Origin: J014 sp964486055
GTDB taxonomy: Bacteria > Acidobacteriota > Blastocatellia > Pyrinomonadales > Pyrinomonadaceae
Direction: 5' to 3'
DNA: 64,000 bases
NCBI GenBank assembly: GCA_964486055.1
Contig: CAZALE010000006.1
Coordinates: 144,218-208,217 of the forward strand
The position numbers and the translations under genes were made by a program. Numbering within the stretch: the first letter of the stretch is position 1; each line of letters opens with the position of its first letter. Below the pieces are notes generated by a model. It was given only the letters and a program-made list of their open reading frames with translations. It was not told where the DNA came from and made no database searches. Of the stretch, positions 17,698-26,100 are shown piece after piece.

Positions 17698-18300
17698 TCA
17701 GACCTTAGGCATCCATTCAGGACGAATTTTTTCGTAAGATTTGATTTCCTCATCAAATCTCAGGATTAGATCTATGTCATCCCATCCGTTTAAGAGCTTT
17801 TTGCGATTAAATTCATCTACATGAAATTCAACCGCTAGTCCGAAGTCATCCGAGATTTGTTTAGTTTCTAAGTTCACGGTTAAAAAATAATCAGAATTAA
17901 GGGCATTAGCCACGAGATGCTGAACGATTTGTTCCTGCAGTACGATTGGCAAAAGCCCAACTTTAAAGCAATTATTGTAGAATATCTCACCGAAAGAGGG
18001 CGCTACCAGTACGCGAAATCCGAAGTCCATTAGTGCCCATGCGGCATGTTCGCGTGAACTGCCGCTACCGAAATTTCTACCAGTAATCAGAATAGAAGCA
18101 GATTTGTAACGATCTTGATTAAGAATGAAATCGCTTACGGGATTACCTTTTTCATCAAATCGCCATTCATAGAAAAGAAAATCCCTAAAACCGGTTTTTG
18201 TTGTAGATTTCAAGAACTGCCTGGGTAAAATTTGATCGGTGTCAATATTAGGCTGAAATATTGGCACAGCTTTACCTTTGTGTTTTTTGAATGCTTGCAT
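17698..18300 (-). CDS. leuD: 3-isopropylmalate dehydratase small subunit (LeuD)
   Basis: A 200-residue swivel domain of the aconitase superfamily. It shows the bacterial LeuD features IDTDQILPRQFLK, ILITGRNFGSGSSREHAAWA (substrate-binding loop) and VAPSFGEIFYNNCFKVGLLP. With LeuC it interconverts 2- and 3-isopropylmalate, and related heterodimers act on citraconate/citramalate-type acids. Its ATG starts directly after the leuC stop, and the succinyl-CoA-synthetase-like gene follows by three bases. There is no leuA or leuB nearby, so the operon may use this isomerase for another C5-C7 acid. Confidence 0.93.
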   Translation of the reverse strand: MQAFKKHKGKAVPIFQPNIDTDQILPRQFLKSTTKTGFRDFLFYEWRFDEKGNPVSDFILNQDRYKSASILITGRNFGSGSSREHAAWALMDFGFRVLVAPSFGEIFYNNCFKVGLLPIVLQEQIVQHLVANALNSDYFLTVNLETKQISDDFGLAVEFHVDEFNRKKLLNGWDDIDLILRFDEEIKSYEKIRPEWMPKV

Positions 18301-19701
18301 TTATTTGAACTTCCAATCTCTGATATCAACAAAGTGTCCAGCTATTGCGGCTGCTGCTACCATCATTGGCGATGCTAGATGAGTGCGTCCTCCACGTCCT
18401 TGTCTGCCCTCGAAATTTCGATTTGATGTAGAGGCGCATCGTTCCTTAGGTAGTAGAGAATCGCCATTCATAGCGATACACATTGAGCAGCCGGGATTAC
18501 GCCATTCAAAGCCAGCATCTAAGAAAATTTCTGCTAAACCCTCTATCTCTGCTTGTTTTTTTACATTTTGTGAGCCGGGCACAATCATGGCTCTAACTCT
18601 TGGATTCACTTTGTATCCTTTTACCACTCTCGCCGCAGCTCTTAGATCTTCTATACGCGAGTTTGTGCATGACCCAATAAAAGCTCTATCGATCTTTATG
18701 TCTGTTATCCTTTGCAAAGGTTCTAATCCCATATAAGAAATAGCGCGTTCGTAGGCCATTTTCTCAAGTTCATTCTTAGCAGAACCTGGGTCAGGCACGA
18801 CACCCGATATGCCAGATACCATCGCCGGTGTCGTTCCCCATGTTACCTGTGGCTCAATTTCTGATGCATCAAAATACAAAGTGCGATCAAAGCTTGCGTT
18901 TTCATCACTTTTTAATTCAGCCCAAGCGACAATCGCCTTTTCCCAGCGCGTTCCCTTTGGAGCATAAGGTTTTCCCTCTAGGTAATCGAATGTTTTCTGA
19001 TCTGGTGCTATCAAACCTGCTCGTGCTCCTGCTTCTATGCTCATGTTACATATAGTCATTCGCTCCTCCATCGATAGACTTGAGATGCAATCACCAGCAT
19101 ACTCGATGACGTAACCACTTGCTCCGTCCACGCCGACTTTTTTGATCACATGCAAGATTAAATCCTTGGCTGTGGTTAGTTGAGGAAGATTGCCAGAGAT
19201 GTTGATCAAAAGATTTTTAGATTTCGTTTGATATAAGCATTGAGTCGCTAATACTTGCTCGACTTCAGTGCTTCCTATTCCAAATGCTAGAGCCGCGAAC
19301 GCTCCATGCGTTGATGTATGAGAGTCACCGCATACTATAGTCATTCCAGGTTGAACTAATCCCAGCTCAGGGGCGAATACATGAACAATACCTTGATTCT
19401 CACTGCCTAAATCAAAAAACTTAACGCCAAACCTTTTGCAATTTTCTCGGAAAACCTCTAATTGTAGAGCTGCTTGGATGTCTTGGATTCGATTAATATC
19501 TAGAGTGGGAACAGAATGATCCATTGTTCCAATGGTCAAGTCAGGGCGACGCACCGCTCTATTTGCTTTTAGTAGCGCATCGAAAGCTTGTGGGGAAGTG
19601 ACCTCGTGAATCAAATGTAAATCAACATATATGAGCGCGGGCCCATCTGATTCTTGATACACTACATGATTTTCCCAAATTTTATCGTATAAAGTTTTCA
19701 T
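18301..19701 (-). CDS. leuC: 3-isopropylmalate dehydratase large subunit (LeuC)
   Basis: At 466 residues it equals E. coli LeuC in length and shares its signatures throughout: LIYVDLHLIHEVTSPQAFD, VCGDSHTSTHGAFAALAFG, VTWGTTPAMV and CASTSNRNFEGRQGRGGRTH. The [4Fe-4S] ligands are in GSCTNSR and PGCSMC. This is the bacterial (not archaeal/HacA-type) LeuC, so isopropylmalate isomerase is the default function. However, it lies between MmgE/PrpD and LeuD in an operon with acyl-CoA synthetase and citryl-CoA lyase-like genes and without other leucine genes. A role on a citramalate-, methylcitrate- or aconitate-type substrate is an alternative. Confidence 0.93.
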   Translation of the reverse strand: MKTLYDKIWENHVVYQESDGPALIYVDLHLIHEVTSPQAFDALLKANRAVRRPDLTIGTMDHSVPTLDINRIQDIQAALQLEVFRENCKRFGVKFFDLGSENQGIVHVFAPELGLVQPGMTIVCGDSHTSTHGAFAALAFGIGSTEVEQVLATQCLYQTKSKNLLINISGNLPQLTTAKDLILHVIKKVGVDGASGYVIEYAGDCISSLSMEERMTICNMSIEAGARAGLIAPDQKTFDYLEGKPYAPKGTRWEKAIVAWAELKSDENASFDRTLYFDASEIEPQVTWGTTPAMVSGISGVVPDPGSAKNELEKMAYERAISYMGLEPLQRITDIKIDRAFIGSCTNSRIEDLRAAARVVKGYKVNPRVRAMIVPGSQNVKKQAEIEGLAEIFLDAGFEWRNPGCSMCIAMNGDSLLPKERCASTSNRNFEGRQGRGGRTHLASPMMVAAAAIAGHFVDIRDWKFK

Positions 19702-19754
19702 GCTCCATCTTCAGCCTTACTTTCATGCAGATTGTAGTCATTTTTGATACCACA

Positions 19755-21155
19755 TTAGGTTACTTGGCTTTCATGACGCGCCTGGCTTTTGCGGAGCAAT
19801 GACATAAGTTTGGAGACATCGTTCAGGTTTTCCAGATTAGAGACCTGTTGGAAAACTTGCTCCCTTTGCTCTGAAGGTAAAACGCCTTCAGCTAAAGCCT
19901 CAAACTTTTCTTTGAGTTCAAACGTAGTGAGCCTGTCTCGTGGATCTCCCTTTGGAAAATCTCGCTCTCTATAAAAAAATCTTCCATCGATGGTTTTTAT
20001 AACCACGCGGCACGGTTGTTCATGTGGAAATCTAGCCTCAAAAGCTGGATCAAATATTGCACGAATCTTGCGCAGGTTTGATAAAATACGTCGATCCGTT
20101 AGAGACTCCTTAGTGAACTCCTCTGGAGTCAAACGCCTACGCACTAAAGCTGCAGCTATGCAGTAAGGCAAACTATGATCTGCGGTTTCCCGAGAGTCAA
20201 TTATGTATTTTTTCTCATCAGCTAGTATTTCGACCGCGCGTTTTAGCGTATAAATTTCAACTGACTCAATTTTCTCAGGCTTCAAATCGTTTTCAGAAAC
20301 AATATCCAAAACAGCGGAGATGGGAGTATGAGTCAGGGCTTCCGAAGGGAAAGGTTTTATGGAGCAATCGAGAATCTTGAATTGATTCCCTAGATTCTCG
20401 ATCAGGACTTCAGGCTTCCATTCTTCCCCGATCGATTCGAAGAGACCCTCTCGTCCTTCAAAGATCGCTTTCGGACCTTTGTAACCCTTCTGTGCTAAAA
20501 GTGCGGCAAAAACCCCTGCCTCAGTCGCCATTGGATCAACCGTGTTTTTCATCATGGTAAGTGAGCCGGCTGTTACAGCTCCTAAAGTTACGTGGTGTGA
20601 GCCGCTAATACCAATGGCATTCGTCATTTGCTCAGAGTTTAAGCCCAATAACTTACCCGCAACAACTGGAGAAACAAAAGCGGTTAACGTAGCATGATGA
20701 AGCCCCAACTCACGAATACCCGGAAAAGCCGCTTCCATCAATCTCATCTCCAATTCGTAGGCGATGACTATGGCTGTTATGAGGTCTTTGCCAGTTTTCC
20801 TTTCTCTTTCAGCAACACAGAAAGCAGCCGGCAATAAATCGCTTGGGTGGCTTGGATCTTGCCTCCAATAAACATCATTGTAGTCGAGCGCACGAATGGC
20901 TACTGCGTTTATCAGAGTAGCATTGCGAACGTCTGTTTTTATCGCAGAGCCGATGATCGAACATTCTGAACGGCCACCGATCTCACTTATGACTTCCTCT
21001 AGAATCTTGAAATCCTCCGTTTTAGAGCCGCCCAAAGCACATCCTAAGCTATCATATAGAAACATCTTTGCAGCTTTTACTACATCATCCGATAGCGATT
21101 CATATCGCAAATCGATAGCAAAATCTGACCATATTTGGGATATTGTTTTCTGCAT
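19755..21155 (-). CDS. MmgE/PrpD family protein (2-methylcitrate dehydratase / aconitate decarboxylase-like)
   Basis: A 466-residue member of the MmgE/PrpD family, whose characterised members include 2-methylcitrate dehydratase (PrpD), cis-aconitate decarboxylase and iminodisuccinate epimerase. Visible features: FLYDSLGCALGGSK (28-41), NAVAIRALDYNDVYW (92-106), DPSHPSDLLPAAFCVAERE and the helical lid with GSHHVTLGAV, TVDPMATEAGVFAALLAQKG and IKPFPSEALTHTP. The asparagine/aspartate pair in RALDYND is the conserved family motif. The sequence alone does not decide between dehydratase and decarboxylase. It sits 53 bp upstream of leuC and 31 bp after the HD-like gene, within the same operon. Confidence 0.88.
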   Translation of the reverse strand: MQKTISQIWSDFAIDLRYESLSDDVVKAAKMFLYDSLGCALGGSKTEDFKILEEVISEIGGRSECSIIGSAIKTDVRNATLINAVAIRALDYNDVYWRQDPSHPSDLLPAAFCVAERERKTGKDLITAIVIAYELEMRLMEAAFPGIRELGLHHATLTAFVSPVVAGKLLGLNSEQMTNAIGISGSHHVTLGAVTAGSLTMMKNTVDPMATEAGVFAALLAQKGYKGPKAIFEGREGLFESIGEEWKPEVLIENLGNQFKILDCSIKPFPSEALTHTPISAVLDIVSENDLKPEKIESVEIYTLKRAVEILADEKKYIIDSRETADHSLPYCIAAALVRRRLTPEEFTKESLTDRRILSNLRKIRAIFDPAFEARFPHEQPCRVVIKTIDGRFFYRERDFPKGDPRDRLTTFELKEKFEALAEGVLPSEQREQVFQQVSNLENLNDVSKLMSLLRKSQARHESQVT

Positions 21156-21186
21156 GACTTCAATCTCTTAACAAAAAATTTCTACA

Positions 21187-21765
21187 TTAGAAAGGTTTTT
21201 TGTCACTCACGAGGTCGAAATCGATAAAATCTGCATGATGGAAAATTATCGATTCACTTGAGCGCTTCATTATTTCACCCTCTTTCGAGTGAGTGGCGAT
21301 TATATGTTGTACTTCGACCGGAATACCTTCGTTATGACTCAAGGCGACACCGATAAAAGGATGTCTTAATCGAGTTCCTAGTTCGGAGATTCTTAGTTTG
21401 CCATCTTTTTTCTCATACTCTAATAACTTACCGACATCAGCTAGCAAAGCTCCTGCTATGAGATAATCCTTGTTCAAGTTAATTCTCTCTCCATATGATT
21501 CCTGAAGGACATCAGCTATGGCTAGACACATCTTGGAGACAGTGCGCACATGCTCAACGAAAGTTATGTTGCAGTCTTTTACATGCACTGAAAAAGGCAT
21601 CTTAAGGAGCTCATCCACGCTCCATCCACCTTGCCTAATAGCTTCTTCCCAAACTTTTATGGTCTTCTCACGCAAATCTGAGTCTATTATGAGATTTATC
21701 TCAGGAATGGCTGCAAGTATTTCTTCTCTAAGCTCTGCAATTGTTCCCATTGTCTTCAACTCCAT
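21187..21765 (-). CDS. HD-domain-like protein with degenerate HD motif
   Basis: A 192-residue protein with the helical pattern of HD-type phosphohydrolases: EHVRTVSKMCLAIADVL (first His), GALLADVGKL, TRLRHPFIGVAL, IIATHSKEG and HHADFIDFD. The diagnostic 'HD' is here Ala-Asp (ADVGK), so one metal-binding His is replaced. The rest of the metal shell looks present. It is unclear whether it is still an enzyme. Genes of this kind can accompany MmgE/PrpD and citryl-CoA lyase-like genes (recollection, not checked). Its start directly follows the stop of the citrate-synthase-like gene. Confidence 0.75.
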   Translation of the reverse strand: MELKTMGTIAELREEILAAIPEINLIIDSDLREKTIKVWEEAIRQGGWSVDELLKMPFSVHVKDCNITFVEHVRTVSKMCLAIADVLQESYGERINLNKDYLIAGALLADVGKLLEYEKKDGKLRISELGTRLRHPFIGVALSHNEGIPVEVQHIIATHSKEGEIMKRSSESIIFHHADFIDFDLVSDKKPF

Positions 21766-22560
21766 CTATTTAAACTCTTTATTTCTTCGGAATTCCTTCC
21801 CTAGCTCACCTTCATAATCATATTCGTCAATTTTAACTGTTCTCATAGGAGTATTGGTTCTCTCCTCGATCGCATGCGCGATCAATCCAATAACTCGAGA
21901 AGCGATAAATAATCCATTGGCCAGGACCTTGGGAAAATTCATCTCACACAAAAGCGCGGCAATCGCCCCATCCGCATTAATTGGAAGATCTTTGGCGAAT
22001 TTTTCCTTAAAAACCTTTTCGATAGCTTTAGCCTGAGACACAAATTTACCAGAGAATCCAAGTTTCTCAGCAAACGAAAAAAGACTAACGGTTCTCGGAT
22101 CTTCACCATGAAAGCGATGGCCAAAACCAGATACTCTAAGTCCAGACTCTATGTGTGATTTAATTACTTGTTCAGCTGCTTCCTCCTCTGATAATCCATC
22201 TGTGGTTTGTAATGAATATGCTTCAGATATAGCAGTCATTGCTTCCTCGATAGCACCACCGTGGAACTTGTTTATTGTTAGAATCCCAGCAGCTACAGCA
22301 GCATTTAGATTAGCTCCCGTGTTAGTAGCTGTTACCGTGACGATGGTAGATGGTGGACTTACGCCGTGATCAATGACGGAAATCATTATAGCCTCTATAA
22401 GCAGCGCTTCCTCTTTCTTGGGTAGACGCCCCGTAAGAACTAAAAAAATCGCCTCCCCCAAAGATATATTTCCAATTAGGTCCTCGATCTTGTACCCTCG
22501 TAAATATATTTTTCCTGATTCTACCCAAGAAATTGATGTTTTTCTTTTGTTATTCATCAA
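21766..22560 (-). CDS. Short citrate-synthase homologue (citryl-CoA lyase-like)
   Basis: A 264-residue protein corresponding to the core of citrate synthase but lacking the large N-terminal part. All catalytic positions are recognisable: FHGGAIEEAM (His100), GFGHRFHGEDPRT (His149) and NADGAIAALL (Asp197); IDHGVSPPST is the CoA-binding helix region. Length and architecture match the citryl-CoA lyase of Hydrogenobacter and its many uncharacterised relatives. A reversible aldol/retro-aldol on an acyl-CoA such as citryl-CoA, methylcitryl-CoA or citramalyl-CoA is therefore plausible. It is first in a seven-gene minus-strand operon ending in a CoA synthetase pair that could make its substrate. The start could be Met1 or Met2. 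Confidence 0.82.
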   Translation of the reverse strand: MMNNKRKTSISWVESGKIYLRGYKIEDLIGNISLGEAIFLVLTGRLPKKEEALLIEAIMISVIDHGVSPPSTIVTVTATNTGANLNAAVAAGILTINKFHGGAIEEAMTAISEAYSLQTTDGLSEEEAAEQVIKSHIESGLRVSGFGHRFHGEDPRTVSLFSFAEKLGFSGKFVSQAKAIEKVFKEKFAKDLPINADGAIAALLCEMNFPKVLANGLFIASRVIGLIAHAIEERTNTPMRTVKIDEYDYEGELGKEFRRNKEFK

Positions 22561-22708
22561 TTTACCATTGACAAAAATATGTTATTAAATTATAACTTTT
22601 GGTTGAGAATTATCGTTACAACTTGCTAGATTATTATAAATTATGAAAATCTGCAAGTCGCTTTAAAATGTCTTTTTAATAAAACAAAAAAGGAGGAAGT
22701 GAGGCACC

Positions 22709-25618
22709 ATGTCAGAACGCATTAAGGTTATTTTTTCAATGTTAATAGTCTTGATGGCTATTGGTAAGGTTTTAGCTCAGGGCGGCGGAGTCATTAAAGG
22801 AACGGTTACTGACGAGGCTGGAGCAATCATTGTAGGAGCTACGGTTAAAGTGCTCGATTTGGCCAGCAATCGTGAATTAACAACAACTACAGACGAAAAG
22901 GGACAATATTCGTTTAAAGGCCTGCGCGCTGGCAGTTATTCTATTTCGGTCGCTAGTAGGGGTTTTGCTAGTATTTCAAGAAATGTTCTGGTAAGTGACG
23001 CTGGTGAGCAAACAGAAGATTTCGTGCTGAGCCCTGGCGTTATTCAAGACATAGTCACTGTAACTGCAGCTAAAGGTAACATAAGAGTGGCTTCAGAGGT
23101 GCCACAGACCGTCTCTGTAACCACATCAGAGGACATAGAGCGACGGCAACCACGCTCTTCGTTCGAAGCAATAGAACGCACGCCAAATATAATCGTGCGA
23201 GAAACAAATCCATCTCGTGAGAGACCTAGATTGCGTGGACTAGACTCAAGTAGAGTTTTGATTGTGATCGATGGTGAACGCTTAAATAATGTGCGCACAG
23301 ATCTTCAGACCGGTCTTTCTCCATCCATCATTGATGTAACGCAGATAGAAGCCGCCGAAGTAGTTGCAGGTGCAGGATCATCGCTTTACGGTTCAGACAG
23401 TCTCGCTGGGACTATAAATTTGGTAACTAAAGCTCCAACTCTTTCCGACAAAGGTCTGATTTTAGGATTAAGATTCGATGGTAGTTATGCTAGCAATGGC
23501 AAGGTAAGACGCGGGAACGCCGTGCTTAATCTAAGTAATGAAAATGTAGCATTTCGTCTTTCCGGCTCTCTGTTTAGGTTAGAAGACTACAATATAGGTA
23601 ACCGCGCCATTACGATTCAGGATGTCATAAATTTCGGCAACTTTTTTAAGAGTGTACCAGCTGGACAAAGACCAGATGGAACACCGACATTCAATGGACC
23701 AGGCAGCTATGCGATATTTAGCATTCCAAAGGGCGGAAAGGTTTTATTCGGTGCGGGCCACGGCTACAATTTGCAAGGGGATCTATGGTGGTTTCCGTCT
23801 AAGAATCAAAACTTCCGATTGCGGTTTTTAAGCAGCGAACACTCAAATCTGCAGGACGCATTCTCCGGGCCACCCTACGAAACTCAACAAAGATTCCAGC
23901 CCTTTCGTAATTACGATAAAATAGGTTTGAGGTATGAGATTTTAGATATTTCTAAGTTGCTCACTCGTCTATCAATTAACTTCTATCATCAAAAACTAAG
24001 CTTCCCACAAGGGCAACTTGACTACACGAACCAAGCAGTCAGTCCTGCATTTCCGAACGGTAGCTACAGCGGTGTAAATTTTACAGGCAATCCATCTGTC
24101 ATGACTCTGAATGTTCTCACAAACAATAAAAACACCATAGATACCACAAACTTCGATGTACAAGCCAATGTTCAAATGCTGCGCGGACTTCTTTTAACTA
24201 TCGGAGCTCAGAGACTAAAAGACTCATCGAGTGATGAGTTCATTCAATACGGATTTTTCTTCTTTGATTTTAACCGTCCAAATCTGGGTAACCCGACAAC
24301 TTTCAGTTTTGGTGGGCAAAACTTCACGGCACAGGGCTTTCAATCGGGGAAAAGCTCTCCCAACACGAGTTATGAGGATAGAGCTTTCTTTATTCAGAGT
24401 GAATTCGATAGAGTGAAGTGGGTGAGATTAACGGCAGGCTTACGAATAGACAACTGGAGAAGCAGAGCAGTGCCGTCAGATACTTTTCCACTGCGCTTCG
24501 AGTTTGGAGTTTTATCAGCCGCATTTCCAGCACTACAAGCAAATCCAGGCCCATTGGCTTCACAAGTTAGTGCGATTCCTCAACTTTTAGCGTTAGCTGG
24601 CAGAACTGGAGAAGCGCGCACGAGCAAAACTTCTTACACTGGCAATATTGGAGTCCTCTTCAAGCTTCCTTTCGGGATAAATCCCTATTTTCGTTACAGC
24701 AACAGCTATCGCGAACCTTCAATTACCGAACGATATATCATCAGAAATTTTCCTGCATTTCCAGGACTCGTAGCCATAGTGGCTGGTAATCCAAATCTCA
24801 ATCCTGAAACTGGAAGAAACTTTGATTTCGGGGTTAAGGCACGCGGAAGATTCTACAATGGCAGCTTTGGATATTTCTATAATGATCTTAAAAATTTAAT
24901 AGTCTTCCAAATACCCTCGTTTGGTAACATTTGTGTTACTCCAAACCCAGCAATTGGGTTGCTGCCACTCTCCACAATATTTGCACCTAGCGCGCCGCCA
25001 TGCACAGTTGGACAATCAGCAATAAGTTTTAATGGTCGCATAAATCAAGCTAACAATATAATCAAAGGTTTTGAGGGCACGGGAGAGCTTACGATTCCCA
25101 TCAAAGAGATCGGAAGCATAAATCCATTTGTAAGTTTTGGAACGCTTCATGGGACAAATAAGTCTCCTACGGCAATAGATATCTTCAGATTGCAATACCT
25201 ACAAGGTTTGGCGAATAAGCCATTCGAGATAGGCGGTTCAATCTCAGACTTTCCTTTAGCTAACATAACACCATATCGTGTCATCGACGGTTTACAATTT
25301 TTCGATAAAACTGGAAACTTCTTTGCAGAATATTCATTCCGCCGTCAAGGACGTGTTAGGAGGATTGCGCCTGCCGCTTTAACAGGAACCACCTTGGTGA
25401 ATTACGGTACGTATGCTAGTTTGAATGGATTCACTCGCCATGATCTAAGAGCCGGTTATACTTGGCGCACGGAAAAGGGTAAAGTCTCTTTAAACGTTGG
25501 CGTTACAAACTTGACTGATAAGCTTTATTGGGAACATTTTCAGAATGCTCCCGCTCCAGGAAGGAGTTTTGTTTTCGGTGTTACTACGGAAATCTTCAAC
25601 TTCTTAAATCTGAAGTAA
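22709..25618 (+). CDS. TonB-dependent outer-membrane receptor with carboxypeptidase-regulatory-like N-domain
   Basis: A 969-residue receptor. Signal peptide about 1-23 (ends KVLA-QGG). A carboxypeptidase-regulatory-like beta domain follows (KGTVTDEAGAIIVGATVKV, about 29-110). The plug at about 115-245 has QTVSVTTSEDIERRQPRSS and LRGLDSSRVLIVIDGERLNN, a pattern of CirA/HmuR-type siderophore or haem receptors. The remainder is a 22-strand barrel. GDGDG-like or lipobox motifs are absent. The final residues are FLNLK, without the usual terminal Phe. AAAGGAGG lies 12 bases before the ATG. Substrate unknown; no tonB/exbBD or ABC importer is adjacent. Confidence 0.92.
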   Translation: MSERIKVIFSMLIVLMAIGKVLAQGGGVIKGTVTDEAGAIIVGATVKVLDLASNRELTTTTDEKGQYSFKGLRAGSYSISVASRGFASISRNVLVSDAGEQTEDFVLSPGVIQDIVTVTAAKGNIRVASEVPQTVSVTTSEDIERRQPRSSFEAIERTPNIIVRETNPSRERPRLRGLDSSRVLIVIDGERLNNVRTDLQTGLSPSIIDVTQIEAAEVVAGAGSSLYGSDSLAGTINLVTKAPTLSDKGLILGLRFDGSYASNGKVRRGNAVLNLSNENVAFRLSGSLFRLEDYNIGNRAITIQDVINFGNFFKSVPAGQRPDGTPTFNGPGSYAIFSIPKGGKVLFGAGHGYNLQGDLWWFPSKNQNFRLRFLSSEHSNLQDAFSGPPYETQQRFQPFRNYDKIGLRYEILDISKLLTRLSINFYHQKLSFPQGQLDYTNQAVSPAFPNGSYSGVNFTGNPSVMTLNVLTNNKNTIDTTNFDVQANVQMLRGLLLTIGAQRLKDSSSDEFIQYGFFFFDFNRPNLGNPTTFSFGGQNFTAQGFQSGKSSPNTSYEDRAFFIQSEFDRVKWVRLTAGLRIDNWRSRAVPSDTFPLRFEFGVLSAAFPALQANPGPLASQVSAIPQLLALAGRTGEARTSKTSYTGNIGVLFKLPFGINPYFRYSNSYREPSITERYIIRNFPAFPGLVAIVAGNPNLNPETGRNFDFGVKARGRFYNGSFGYFYNDLKNLIVFQIPSFGNICVTPNPAIGLLPLSTIFAPSAPPCTVGQSAISFNGRINQANNIIKGFEGTGELTIPIKEIGSINPFVSFGTLHGTNKSPTAIDIFRLQYLQGLANKPFEIGGSISDFPLANITPYRVIDGLQFFDKTGNFFAEYSFRRQGRVRRIAPAALTGTTLVNYGTYASLNGFTRHDLRAGYTWRTEKGKVSLNVGVTNLTDKLYWEHFQNAPAPGRSFVFGVTTEIFNFLNLK

Positions 25619-26100
25619 TTTTGGCACTAGAAAATGTCCGTGTGACATCCATAGCACGTTAAAGGCTCAGTCTGAGCATCATATTAAATTGATCCTATAG
25701 AGTTAAGATTCTTGATTGAGCGATCTCGTTCTTGTGTTCTGAGATCGCTCAATACAAGCAACTGAAAAGTGCTGGTCTCTAAATTCCATTAAACCCTTCT
25801 GTCTTAAAGAGAGGCAACCTGCTGAGTTTTACTCAATCAATTATAAAGTCAATCAAAGCTGCTCTTGTATCGGAACGCCTGACATAAGAAACCTAGCAAG
25901 AACGAGGGCAAACATAATGGCAAGGCAGAATAGATAATTTAAAATTTGCCCAGTCTGTACTCGATGCTTTAGCCAGGTTCAGCATGGAAAATGTAAAAAA
26001 GTTGTGAAATCCTGGATCTATAAGATTTTATCTGAAACCAAATTTTGTATTGATACGAATTTTCAGTTCGAGCGTTGATGGATGGAGGGATTTGATTTAT
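25619..26100. other. Intergenic region between two TonB receptor genes
   Basis: About 480 bp without a credible gene on either strand. It holds the strong hairpin at 25711-25758 and, at its end, a GGAGG (about 26086) twelve bases before the ATG of the next receptor. The middle is AT-rich with no recognised riboswitch or RNA gene; the promoter of the second receptor presumably lies in the last 150 bp. Confidence 0.5.
25711..25758. terminator. Long hairpin after TonB receptor gene
   Basis: The arms ATTGAGCGATCTC (25715-25727) and GAGATCGCTCAAT (25741-25753) are perfectly complementary over 13 bp. They extend by CTTG/CAAG past a single bulged A, giving a 17-bp stem with a 13-nt loop. There is no T-tract on either side, so it may be a Rho-independent-like terminator of unusual form, an mRNA-stabilising 3' end, or a binding site. 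Confidence 0.45.
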
